Positions 1 through 9,590 of a stretch of DNA of 64,000 nucleotides are shown piece by piece. The position numbers and the translations under genes are program-made. Under the pieces are notes generated by a model. It was given only the letters and a program-made list of their open reading frames with translations, had not been told where the DNA came from and did no database searches. The first letter of the stretch is position 1, and each line of letters opens with the position of its first letter. This stretch comes from Bubalus kerabau (taxonomy: Eukaryota > Chordata > Mammalia > Artiodactyla > Bovidae), in NCBI RefSeq assembly GCF_029407905.1, contig NC_073633.1, positions 28,162,501 through 28,226,500 of the forward strand, given 5' to 3'.

Positions 1-578
1 CAAGAGTCTTATCCAACATCATAGTTTAAAAGCATCGGTGTTACTCTAAGCTGACTTAAAGTGAATTCAGGCTCAACACCAGATATGAAGATAAAAACTT
101 TGTACAGACTTGTCCACCAGCTCTAGCCATTGCCTGAGTTCTAATCCCTAGAACTAATCTCTTATTCTACATCACCCATGGTTCTGCTTTTCTGATTGTG
201 CCCTGACACAAAGTCTAAGAGGAAACAATTAAGGAAATAGTTTTGATGGTGATTGCACACAACTAGACCCACTTTTGTGATGAAATAAAACTGCCAGTTT
301 AAAATATAATGGGGCACATTTTCAAATTTAGACAACTTTACACATGTTCTATACAGTTGATTTTAAGTCAAAAATTCAAGTGGAGAATATATTAGTAGAA
401 AATTACTCTGGACACCTGTTTCCAAATAACGTAGAAGGTGCCTTTAACTAGAACTAAATCTTCTGATCCAGACCACAACTTAAATAACCACAGGACTATC
501 ATTTCTTGTCTGGGGTCTGTGGGTGTGCATTTCAGGTGGGGTCTTACAGCAGAGGGGCTTTCTCTTGCTAAGCTCCGG
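1..578. other. 3' flank of TRDV1 unit, no gene seen
   Basis: Non-coding flank downstream (in transcription) of the first TRDV1. It is paralogous to the DNA at about 19.35-19.87 kb, 39.4-40.18 kb, 43.95-44.53 kb and 58.75-59.3 kb. The 92-codon open stretch at 438-716 runs antisense across the V-exon and is not a gene. Confidence 0.7.
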
Positions 579-615
579 GGTTTTTACAGCTTTTCCTATT
601 ACTTCAAGCACTGTG
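579..615 (-). promoter_or_regulatory. Recombination signal of the 0.6-kb TRDV1, shortened spacer
   Basis: Heptamer CACAGTG at 609-615. The best nonamer, GTAAAAACC, is at 579-587 and leaves a 21-bp spacer. All other TRDV1 copies in the window have 23 bp. The cause is loss of two bases (TG or GT) at the nonamer/spacer border relative to the copy at 19875-19913. Confidence 0.8.
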
Positions 616-1170
616 AGTCACAGAGAGCACAGAAGTACTTTGCAGAGTCTTCCAGTTTTAAGGCTGAAATGGTGAGGCTGATGAATTTATCTGCTTTCTT
701 AAAGTTTACAGAGTAGCGGTCTTTCCTTGCATTTGTCACTTATGAACCCTGACGAATAACGTAAGTCATCTGTCCACTGGGAAGTTGCTTGTACCAGTAA
801 AGGTAGTAATAGCTCCAACTTGTTTCATACCGACAATTCAGGGTGACTGACTGCCCCACGTGGCTGGATACATCTGACTGGTCTTGAGTAACTTTCTGGG
901 CCACACCAGATCCTGTGGGGAAAAAAATCAGAAAACAAAGATGAGGCAATGAATAAAATAGTGTAGGAGTTATTTAGGATCCAAGGACAAAAAATTGAAA
1001 TCATAAGATGCCTGCTTTTCTCCAGTCCTCCTTTCCTCCCCAAGTCCCTGTGAAGCTCCACGTGTCTGTGTGCAGGCCTTTCACCCTGAACACTCGCACC
1101 CACGTTTGGAAGCCTCCCTACCAGAGAAGGTGATGACCAGGAACACCCAGAGCAGACTGGAGAGCGGCAT
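616..1170 (-). pseudogene. TRDV1: T-cell receptor delta variable segment, TRDV1 subgroup, with an in-frame stop
   Basis: TRDV1-type V segment for the antigen-binding domain of a TCR delta chain. L-PART1 is 1122-1170 and reads MPLSSLLWVFLVITFS before a GT donor at 1121-1120. The V-exon is 616-912 after an AG acceptor at 914-913. It starts GSGVAQKVTQDQSD, has the first Cys in LNCRYETSW, the FR2 motif WYKQLPSGQ and ends DSAKYFCALCDS. Assignment to TRDV1 rests on AQKVTQ, YETSW and RYSVNFKKA. The defect is one TAA codon (minus strand of 740-742) in CDR2, after RQGS. The reading frame is otherwise continuous to the recombination signal, so this is a single-lesion pseudogene that might be open on another haplotype. 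Its recombination signal is also abnormal (see 579-615). Confidence 0.9.
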
Positions 1171-1288
1171 GAGGCGTGGATTTCCCTTCACAAATGTGCT
1201 CAGTTCTGCCTCAAGCTGAGAGTTCAGTGTCTTTGAGTGCCTGGCAGCACAAATACATACTACCCCGAACCTGTGTGACTCCCCGCAA

Positions 1289-1361
1289 CAGGAAGTGGGG
1301 GCTGTCATGTTCATAGACCACGTGGTCTGTGCACACATGGGAAAAAGTCTGGCTCACCACA
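1289..1361 (-). promoter_or_regulatory. Conserved upstream block of TRDV1 (ETS, E-box palindrome, RUNX-like)
   Basis: Lies about 120-190 bp upstream of the leader ATG. It contains an ETS core GGAAGT (+ strand 1291-1296), the perfect 12-bp palindrome GACCACGTGGTC at 1316-1327 and ACCACA (RUNX-like) at 1356-1361. The same order and spacing recur upstream of the four other TRDV1 leaders. Promoter function is inferred from conservation and from the known use of ETS and RUNX sites at TCR loci. Confidence 0.45.
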
Positions 1362-2129
1362 AACTTTACTTTGTCTTCTTGTCTTTCCCTGGTCATTAAA
1401 TTAGGCAGATCCTGAAAGAAGGCATGAAAAAAGCAATCAGTATTAAAATTTGAGCAGAGGAGAACTGAATATTAGACAAGTTGACGTACATTGATAATTA
1501 TTCAGCAAAATAGTTTTGCCATCCTATTTAAGATATAATTTACTATAGCCTATGAAACTTTCTGTAATCTACTAACAGGTCATTCATTTAGTCTATTCTT
1601 AATTTTATCCATCCAGAATGTAATGAGTCTTTTAAAAAACTTACAGATCTTAGGCTTCTTGGTGAATGGAAATTTTATTCAAAATCATTAACATATCTCT
1701 GTCTTTGTATTGAGTTTTGTGACTCTATTTAGGTTTCTCAATAAATAAAATTACTTCATCATGAAATGACAAAAATAAAATCAGTTCATCTGACTTTCAG
1801 AGTCTATTCAGTTTTAAATTTTGAATGAAATTATACAGGAATAAAATATTCTTTTGAAATTTCAAATTGAGTCTTATTTATTAGACTTTGAGGAAGATCA
1901 GTATATTCAATCCTGTCCCCTCCACAAGTAGAATTGTGTTTATTAGACCATGTGTCCTGGAATTGTCCTGATGTCACATTTTCTATGTCATTGGTCCACA
2001 GTGTTCAGTCTCACTTGCTAGTGGCTCATTATTTTTCTCTTTGTAAAATAAATTCAAGATAAGTATGCAAGATCTTTCTGTGACATAATGCTGCAATGTT
2101 CTCCTACAAATTTGGTATCTACAGGTTTT
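1362..2129. other. 5' flank of TRDV1 unit, no gene seen
   Basis: AT-rich upstream flank shared with 20.6-21.75 kb, 47.0-47.6 kb and 63.3-63.95 kb. No coding region or full repeat is recognised. Confidence 0.6.
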
Positions 2130-3678
2130 AATTGTTGTTTTGTCACTACGTCATGTCCAAACTTTGTGACCCCATGGACTGCAGGACCCCAGGCTACACT
2201 ATACTTCAATATCTCCCATAGTTACTCTAATTCATGTCCATTGAGTCAATGATGCTATGTAACCACCTCATCCTCTGCTGCTCCTTTCTCCTCCTGCCCT
2301 CAATCTTTCACAGCATCAGAGTTTTTCCAATGAGTTGGCTCTTCGCATCAGGTGGCCAAAGTATTGGAGCTTCAGCTTCAGCATCAGTCCTTCCAGTGAA
2401 TATTCATGCTTGATTCTATTGGGACTGACTGGTTTGTCCTCTCTGCAGCCCAAGGGACTCTCAAGCAGCCCCACAGTTCAAAAGCATCAATTCTTCAGCA
2501 TTCAGCCTTATTTATGGTCCAGCTCTCACATCACACATGACAATTGGAAAAACCATAGCTTTGACTATACAGACCTTTGTCGGCAAAGTGATGTGTCTGC
2601 TTTTTAATATGCCATCTTAAGCTTCCCAGGGGGCACAAGTGTTTAAGAACCCACCTGTAAATGTAGGAGACATAAGAGATGTGGGTTCGATCCCTGAGTC
2701 AGGAAGTTCGCCTGGAGGAGGGCATGGCAACCCATTCCAGTATTCTTGCCTGGGAAATCTCATGAACAGAGGAGCCTGGAGGGCTACGGTTCATAGGGAT
2801 GCAGAGCCGGACACAATACTGAAGTGATTTAGCCCACCTGCTTGTTTGTCATATCTTCTTCCAAGGAGCAAGCATCTTTTAATTTCATGGCTTCAGTCAC
2901 CATCCATAGGGATTTTGGAGCCCAAGAAAATAAAATCTGTCACTACTTGTACTTTTTCCCCTTCTATTTGCCATAAAGTGATGGGACCAGATGCCATGAT
3001 CTTAGATTTCTGAATGTTGAGTTTCAAGCCAGTTTTTTCACTCTCCTCTTTCACACTCATCAAGAGGCCTTTTAGTTCCTCTTCACTCTCTCCCATTACA
3101 GTGGTATCATCTGCATATCTGAGGTTTTTGATATTTCTCCCAGCAATCTTGATTCAAGCTTGTGATTCATCCAGCCCGGCATTTCGCATGCTATACTCTG
3201 CATATAAGTTAAATAAGAGGACTGGCAATACAGCCATGCCATACTCCTTTCCCAATTTGGAACCAGGCTGTTGTTCCATGTCTGGTTCTAACTGTTACTT
3301 CTTGACCTGCATACAGGTTTCTCAGGAGACAAGTAAGGTGGGTTGGGATTTCCATCTCCTTAAGAACTTTCCAGTTTGTTGTTATCCACACAAAGTTTTT
3401 ACTGTAGTCAATGAAACAGAAGTAGATGTCCTGGAATTCCTTTGCTTTCTTCATGATCCCATGAATGTTGGCAATGTGATCTCTGGTTCCTCTGCCTCCT
3501 TGAAACCCAGTTTGTACATCTGGAAGTTCTTGGTTCATGTACTGCTGAAGCCTAGCTCAAGGATTTTAAGCATAATCTTACTAGCATGTGAAATGAGCAC
3601 AATTGCATAATAATTTGAACAATCTTTGGTATTGCCCTTCTTGGGACTGGAATGAAAACTGACCTTTTCCAGTCCTGT
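2130..3678 (-). mobile_element. BovB (RTE) LINE, 5'-truncated, with nested SINE
   Basis: Minus-oriented BovB. The 3' end is at the low-coordinate side and the sequence runs into the reverse-transcriptase domain. On the minus strand 2893-3096 encodes the BovB stretch ESEEELKGLL...LNIQKSKIMASG, and 3209-3538 encodes the palm region with FIDYSKNF. Frames are broken, so the copy is dead. It interrupts DNA that is continuous at 21.71-21.74 kb. A Bov-tA SINE sits inside it at 2616-2846. Confidence 0.85.
2616..2846 (+). mobile_element. Bov-tA SINE nested in BovB
   Basis: tRNA-derived head (AGCTTCCCAGGGGGCACAAG, internal GGTTCGATCCCTG box) followed by the BovB-like body with CCATTCCAGTATTCTTGCC. BovB sequence resumes on both sides. 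Confidence 0.8.
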
Positions 3679-4500
3679 TCAAGCACAGTATATGTCAATA
3701 CCACAGAACTTGATGATTGAAGTTTTGTATACTGTACATGAATCATGAAGTATGTATCTCTCAATCTTCCACTTGGTTTCATAATTTTAATAGATGAATT
3801 CATTTAAAAGAACCAAAAGCAAACAAACAAGTAGAAAAGGAAGTACAGACACAGTCTCCAAAACAATACCAGTTCTTAGAATTTAAGGTCAAAAGAACAC
3901 ATTAATGAATGATGCAGGGAGGAGAGTTTATACGAGGTTGAACCATCTATTCTTCTGTCCCATTTGAACTCTGAGTGACAGGCAGCTGATGTCCTGGTTT
4001 CTAATTTTTACAGGGAAGCAGGGGAGACTACAAATGCCCAGAGCAGTCTGGGGAACAGCAAGATAATACATATATTATATGTATCAGTATATTATATTTA
4101 TCACATGTTTTTATATCCACCTTTTTATGAATAGTTGTGAAATTGATCACATTTGTAAATTCTTATTACCACCACTAAAATTAAGATACAGAACCATTCC
4201 ATCACCCTAAAGAACTTGCTTTGCCAACCATCCCCACCTCTGCAACCCTTGAAAACTGCTGATGCCTTGGTTTCCAATTATTTGTAACTAGGCAGAAGAG
4301 ACCACAAAGGCCCACAACAGCCTGGGGAGCAGCTTGATATTCTAAAATATATATGCTAATATAATAATTACATATACATATCAGAAAATTGATATTGCTA
4401 AAATTTTATTAAAATACAGATCATGATCTGATACCTCAGTTTTATACACACTCTGGTTTTGATGCATAGATCTGTGAAACTTTATCACACATATAGGCTC
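3679..4500. other. Duplicated intergenic DNA, no gene seen
   Basis: Unit flank shared with 21.74-22.3 kb and 47.6-48.2 kb. It includes two similar blocks of about 60 bp near 3970-4050 and 4260-4340 (GGCAGAAGAG/ACCACAAAGGCCCA type), which look like an old local duplication. Confidence 0.5.
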
Positions 4501-4502
4501 AT

Positions 4503-4778
4503 GCTGCTGCTGCTGCTGCTAAGTCGCTTCAGTCGTGTCCGACTCTGTGTGACCCCATAGATGGCAGCCCACCAGGCTCCCCCGTCCCTGGGATTCTCTA
4601 GGCAAGAACACCGGAGTGGGTTTCCATTTCCTTCTCCAAAGCTGAAAGTGAAAATTGAAAGTGAAGTCGCTCAGTCGTGTCCGACTCTTAGCAACCCCAT
4701 GGACTGCAGCCCACCAGGCTCTTCTGTCCATGGGATTTTCCAGGCAAGAGTACTGGAATGGGGTGCCATTGCCTTCTC
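4503..4778 (-). mobile_element. Bov-A2 dimeric SINE
   Basis: Starts with a (TGC)n tract, then two head-to-tail monomers, each with TCCGACTC, a GACCCCAT or CAACCCCAT box and CCAGGCAAGA, separated by a GAAAGTGAA-rich linker. Confidence 0.85.
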
Positions 4779-4859
4779 TGATAGGCTCTTTTTACTACCA
4801 TTAAAATCATGACATAGACTTATTCCATCTCTCTAAAGAAACCCTCTTTGCACACCCTC

Positions 4860-7090
4860 CTGAGACCTGCCGTTCTTACAATCCAGGTCATTACTGATCT
4901 CCTTTCATCTCTGTATTTTGTCCTGTTGAGAATGTTGTATAAGTAGAATCACACTATGTATACAATCATAATAATCCAGTAAGTGTAATCATACACCATG
5001 TAGCCTCTGAGATTAATTTTTTTTTTTACTCAGCGTAACATCCTGAGATCCATCTAGACTATTGCATATATCAATAATCTTTTCTTTTTAATCACTACAG
5101 ACTGTCCCCAACTTATGATAATTCAATTTAAGATTTTTGACTTTACAGTAGTGAGAAAGTGGTATGCTTTCAGTAGAAACCATACTTGGAATATTGAAGT
5201 TTTATCTTTTCCTGGACCAGCAACATGTAGTATGATATTTCCTGGTGATTCTGTGCAGCAGCAGTGAGCTGAGCTCCTGGCCAGCCTCAAAATTATGAGT
5301 GTAAACAACTAACACATTTACAGCCATTTCATACCCATATAACCATTCTGATTTTCACTTTCAGTACAGTACTCAACACATTCATAAGATTTTCATCACT
5401 TTAGTATAAAATAGACTGTGTGAGACAATTTTTTTCCCAACTGTAGGCTAATGTAAGTATTGGCCACATTTAAGGGAAGCTAACGCTTCCCTGATAGCTG
5501 AGTTGGTAAAGAATTTGCTGCAAAGCAGGAGACCCTGGTTTGATTCCTGGGTTAGAAAGTTCCTCTGGAGAAGGGATAGGCTACCCATTCCAGTATTCTT
5601 GGGTTTCCCTTGTGGCTCACCTGGTTAAGAATCAACTTGCAATGCAGGAGACCTATGTTCGATCCCTGGATTAGGAAGATGCCCTGGAGAAGGGAAAGAC
5701 TACCCACTCCATTAGCCTGGCCTGGAGAATTCCATAGAGGGTCCATAGGGTCGCAAAGAGTCAGACACGACTGAGCGACTTTCACTTTCAAGGGAAGCTA
5801 GGTTAAATATATTAGATGGGTTATCATTTTTAAATTTTTAATTTATTTTTATTGAAGTATAGTTTCTTTACAATGTTAGTTTCTGCAATGCAGCAAAGAA
5901 AATCTGTTATACATGTATACATTTATCTCCACTCTTTTTTAGATTTCCTTCCCATATTAAATGAACTTTTGACTTACCATTGTTTCAACTTAAAATGATT
6001 TATTACAAAATAACCCTACTGAAGTTGAGAAAGATGTATAAATAGTATCTCATTGTGTAAATGTACTGCAGGATATTTACCTGTTCATTCAGTGAAGATC
6101 ACTGGTTAATTTCTAGTACTAATGTACATATTTTTGTGTGAACATAAAGTTTTACTTTCTCAAGCATAAATACCCAGGAGTGTGATTGCTGGGTTGTTCA
6201 GTAAGTGAATATTTAAGTTTATGTGAAACTCTTGGATCGTTTTCTAGAATGACTGGGCCGTTCCCCCACCAGCAATGCATGAGTGATACAATTTCTCTGC
6301 TTCCTTGCCAGAACTTGGTATTGTCAGTAATTTTCATTTTAGCCCTTATGATAGATGTAAAGTGGTTTCTGTTTGTAATTTTAATTTGGCTTTCCCTAAT
6401 ATAATTTTAGTGGTATAGTCTTTGGATTTTCTACATAGATAATCACGTTACCAGCAAATGGTGGCAGTTTTTCTTTTTCTTTCCACTCTATTAGGTTGTT
6501 ACATCTACTTTCTTTATCGCACTGGCTCCAACATCTAGCCCTGTACAGAAGGAGAGACGAGAATGGACACTCTGGTTTTGTTCTCTTTATTAAAGAAAAT
6601 CATAGTCTTTTACTAGTAAGAATACAATTAGCTATTGAGGAGATTCCCTACTCTTCTTGTGTTGCTCAGAGTTTTCACCATATCTGACTACTGAATTTTT
6701 GCAAATCCTTTTTTTCTGACTAGATTAATATGATGATATGATTTTTCTTTTCTACCCTGTTAATATGGTGAATTCCATCTATAGATTTTCAATATTAAAG
6801 TGTCTTGCACTCTTGAAAGAAAGTACATTTGTGCTTGGTATATTATTCATTTTATATATCAATGAATTTTACTTGCTAAAATATTTTCAGAAATTTGTAT
6901 CTATCTTCAAGACAAAAGATATTTCCCTGTAGTTTTTGATTCTTTATGGTCTTTGTCTGATTTGACTATCAGGCTAATATTAGCCTCATAAAATGAGTGA
7001 AGAATTCTTTTCTTTCTATTTTCTGCAAGAAACTGTATATAATTCAATGTTTGACAGAATTCTTCAGTGACACTGAGTCGGGGATTTTTT
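4860..7090 (-). mobile_element. Old L1 fragments interrupted by SINEs
   Basis: Diverged L1 3' sequence in minus orientation. 6180-6420 corresponds to the L1 ORF2 end region that is better preserved at 60.9-61.1 kb. 6430-7080 resembles the reverse-transcriptase part. A block at 5815-5950 matches an L1 3' UTR (ATTGAAGTATAGTTTCTTTACAATG). No usable reading frame survives. The same old L1 is present at 22.3-24.6 kb and 48.2-50.6 kb. Confidence 0.6.
5484..5790 (+). mobile_element. Two adjacent Bov-tA SINEs
   Basis: Two tRNA-derived heads (GCTTCCCTGATAGCTGAG and GGGTTTCCCTTGTGGCTCAC), each followed by the GGAAG/GGAGAAGGG/ACCCA body. The second ends in the BovB-like tail CAGACACGACTGAGCGAC. Confidence 0.85.
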
Positions 7091-7196
7091 TTTTTAATTA
7101 AAACTTCAATTTCTTCATAGACATCATGACTTCAGCTTTCTCTGGCCCCTGCTCTGAGGAGAGATGAGGAGGAGCAACCCCTGGAGCCCACAATGA

Positions 7197-7235
7197 GGTT
7201 TGGGGACAGACAGCAGGTGCCTCCAGAGCACTGTG
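7197..7235 (-). promoter_or_regulatory. 23-bp-spacer recombination signal of TRAV25-like segment
   Basis: Heptamer CACAGTG at 7229-7235, 23-bp spacer, nonamer CCCCAAACC at 7197-7205. The spacing is canonical for a V segment. Confidence 0.85.
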
Positions 7236-7830
7236 CCTCTGCACAGAAGTAGGTTCCTGCATCTGAGAGCTGGGCAGCTGTGAGGTTCAGGGAGCTGTGC
7301 TGTCTGGACTCTCCAAACCGACCTGTCAGTCTGTGCTGTGTCTTCACTTCTCTACCCTTAGCTAATATCATCAAGAGGACAGGACTACCCCCAGGCCTCT
7401 GCTTATACCACTGTAAGCTGCTTAAAATGCTTGAGGAATTGCAGTACGTGGTGAAGTTCTCTCCTTCTTGCAGAAGCGAGAATTCAGTAAAATGCTTTAT
7501 CTGTTATCCATTCATTTCTGTTCAGAAAAGCAATGAGAAGTAACAGAGAAAGTCTGATTAGATGTTTATTGTCTCAGCTATAATGGTCTCTTTCATTCTT
7601 CTTGTGTATTTTCTCCTTCTTTCCATGTCTCCTTCCCCAACATCCTCTATCTTCCACATTTTAGTTTCTATGTTTTTCTCAATATCCTGCTCTCAGCCAT
7701 AAAATCCCACTCCTACAGTTGCCTGCAGATAAGATTCCTCTGTGCTGAATTTTCCGGGAGCAATCAGGGAAACCCCAAACTCACGTGATATTTGTATCCA
7801 TAAGATCAACACTGGTGCTAACAGTAGCAT
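7236..7830 (-). pseudogene. TRAV25: T-cell receptor alpha variable segment, TRAV25-like, one nonsense codon
   Basis: L-PART1 7785-7830 reads MLLLAPVLILWIQIS, close to the TRAV25 leader, with donor GTGAGT at 7784. The V-exon is 7236-7517 after an AG acceptor at 7519-7518. After the stop it reads QIKHFTEFSLLQEGENFTTY, then the first Cys, WYKQRPGGSPVLLMI, the FR3 stretch RLTGRFGESRQHSSL and DAGTYFCAE. RLTxxFGE...SSL plus YKQRPGG identifies TRAV25. The only lesion seen is a TAA (minus strand of 7504-7506) at the third V-exon residue pair, where human TRAV25 has Gln (CAA). Leader, splice sites, both Cys, the Trp and the recombination signal are intact. Confidence 0.85.
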
Positions 7831-8091
7831 CTCCCTTTTCTTCCTCTTCAGAAAGAGTTGCTGAATCGGCCTGCTCCTAAAAGGGTTTCCTTTGTATCAG
7901 CTTCTTCCAGACCTATAGAAATGTAGCCTATACTGCCTTTTGGAAAGAAAATAGAAATAGAAAGGAGTGACTACAATTTGAGACAGCCAATCAGATTTAC
8001 TACCTTATTACCAGCCCATCTTCCCCAGGGAGTGTTTATGTTTGCAGATGCTGCCCCTCTGTGACTGGATCAGAAATTGCTGATCCGTCAG
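7831..8091. other. Upstream flank of TRAV25-like segment
   Basis: Presumed promoter-proximal DNA. No repeat or gene recognised. Confidence 0.5.
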
Positions 8092-8908
8092 TTCAATTCA
8101 GTTCAGTTCAGTTCAGTCGCTCAGTCGTGTCCGACTCTTTGCGACCCCATGAATCACAGCATGCCAGGCCTCCCTGTCCATCACCAACTCCTGGAGTTCA
8201 CTCAGACTCACGTCCATCGAGTCAGTGATGCCATCCAGCCATCTCATCCTCTGTCGTCCCCTTCTCCTCCTGCCCCCAATCCCTCCCAGCATCAGAGTCT
8301 TTTCCAATGAGTCAACTCTTCGCATGAGGTGGCCAAAGTACTGGAGCTTCAGCTTCAGCATCATTCCTTTCAAAGAAATCCCAGGGCTGATCTCCTTCAG
8401 AATGGACTGGTTGGATCTCCTTGCAGTCCAAGGGACTCTCAAGAGTCTTCTCTAACACCACAGTTCAAAGGCATCAATTATTCTTTGTTCAGCCTTCTTC
8501 ACAATCCAACTCTCACATCCGTACATGACCACTGGAAAAACCATAGCCTTGACTAGACGGATCTTTGTTGGCAAAGTAATGCCTCTGCTTTTTAATATGC
8601 TATCTAGGTTGGTCATAACTTTCCTTCCAAGGAGTAAGCGTCTTTTAATTTCATGGCTTCAGTCACCATCTGCAGTGATTTTGGAGCCCCCCAAAATAAA
8701 TTCTGACACTGTTTCCACTGTTTCCCTATCTATTTCCCATGAAGTGATGGGACCGGATGCCATGATCTTCGTTTTCTGAATGTTGAGCTTTAAGCCAACT
8801 TTTTGACTCTCCACTTTCACTTTCATCAAGAGGCTTTTGAGTTCCTCTTCACTTTCTGCCATAAGGGTGGTGTCATCTGCATATCTGAGGTTATTGATAT
8901 TTCTAAGC
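8092..8908 (-). mobile_element. BovB LINE, 3' part
   Basis: 3' terminal BovB in minus orientation, starting with the AGTTCAGTTCAG-type tail at 8092 and extending into the reverse-transcriptase domain. The minus-strand frame at 8659-8910 reads NNLRYADDTTLMAESEEELK, including the YADD catalytic motif. At 8908 it meets a BovB 5' part in the opposite orientation. Confidence 0.9.
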
Positions 8909-9478
8909 AAAACAATACCCAGATGTGGATGTGACTGGAGATATAAGCAAGCTCCGATGCTGTAAACAGCAATATTGCATAGGAACCTGGAATGTCAGGT
9001 CCATGAATCAAGGCAAATTGGAAGTGGTCAAACAAGTGATGGCAAGAGTGAATGTCGACATTCTAGGAATCAGCGAACTGAAATGGACTGGAATGGGTGA
9101 ATTTAACTCAGATGACCATTATATCTACTACTGCGGGCAGGAAGACCTCAGAAGAAATGGAATGGCCATCATGGTCAACAAAAGAGGTCGAAATGCAGTA
9201 CTTGGATGCAATCTCAAAAACAACAGAATGATCTCTGTTCATTTCCAAAGCAAACCATTCAATATCACAGTAATCCAAGTCTATGCCCCAACCAGTAACG
9301 CTGAAGAAGCTGAAGTTGAACGGTTCTATGAAGACCTACAAGACCTTTTAGAACTAACACCCAAAAAAGATGTCCTTTTCATTATAGGGTACTGGAATGC
9401 AAAAGTAGGAAGTCAAGAAACAACTGGAGTAACAGGCAAATTTGGCCTTGGAATACGGAATGAAGCAGGGCAAAGTTT
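8909..9478 (+). mobile_element. BovB LINE, 5' endonuclease part, inverted
   Basis: Plus-strand open frame (to about 9509) encodes the BovB apurinic-type endonuclease domain: CIGTWNVRSMNQGKLEV, ILGISELKWTGMGEF, VIQVYAPTSNAEE and DVLFIIGYWNAKVG (the usual GDWNAKVG has lost its Asp). About 190 codons are open and the protein is truncated before the reverse transcriptase. It is head-to-head with the 3' part at 8092-8908. It is a retroelement remnant, not a host gene. Confidence 0.88.
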
Positions 9479-9590
9479 AAGTATATTAAATGCATTTTCC
9501 ACTTACTGATATTTTCAACTTAAAATGGTTTATTGAGACTTAACCCTATTGCAAGTTGAAATAGATCTATAAATTATATTTTATTGTATC

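Noticed and set aside
3014..3610. 198-codon plus-strand frame
   Set aside because: It is antisense to BovB reverse transcriptase. The same antisense peptide (LEPVCCSMSSSNCCFLTCIQ type) recurs across every BovB copy, so its repetition is not gene conservation.
5484..5560. tRNA-like box sequences in the many Bov-tA heads
   Set aside because: They are SINE heads derived from a tRNA, with mutated arms, and are repeated dozens of times; none folds as a complete tRNA gene.
8925..9509. 194-codon plus-strand frame as a possible host nuclease gene
   Set aside because: Its sequence is the BovB endonuclease domain, with the catalytic-region Asp in the usual GDWNAKVG replaced, truncated and inside a BovB.
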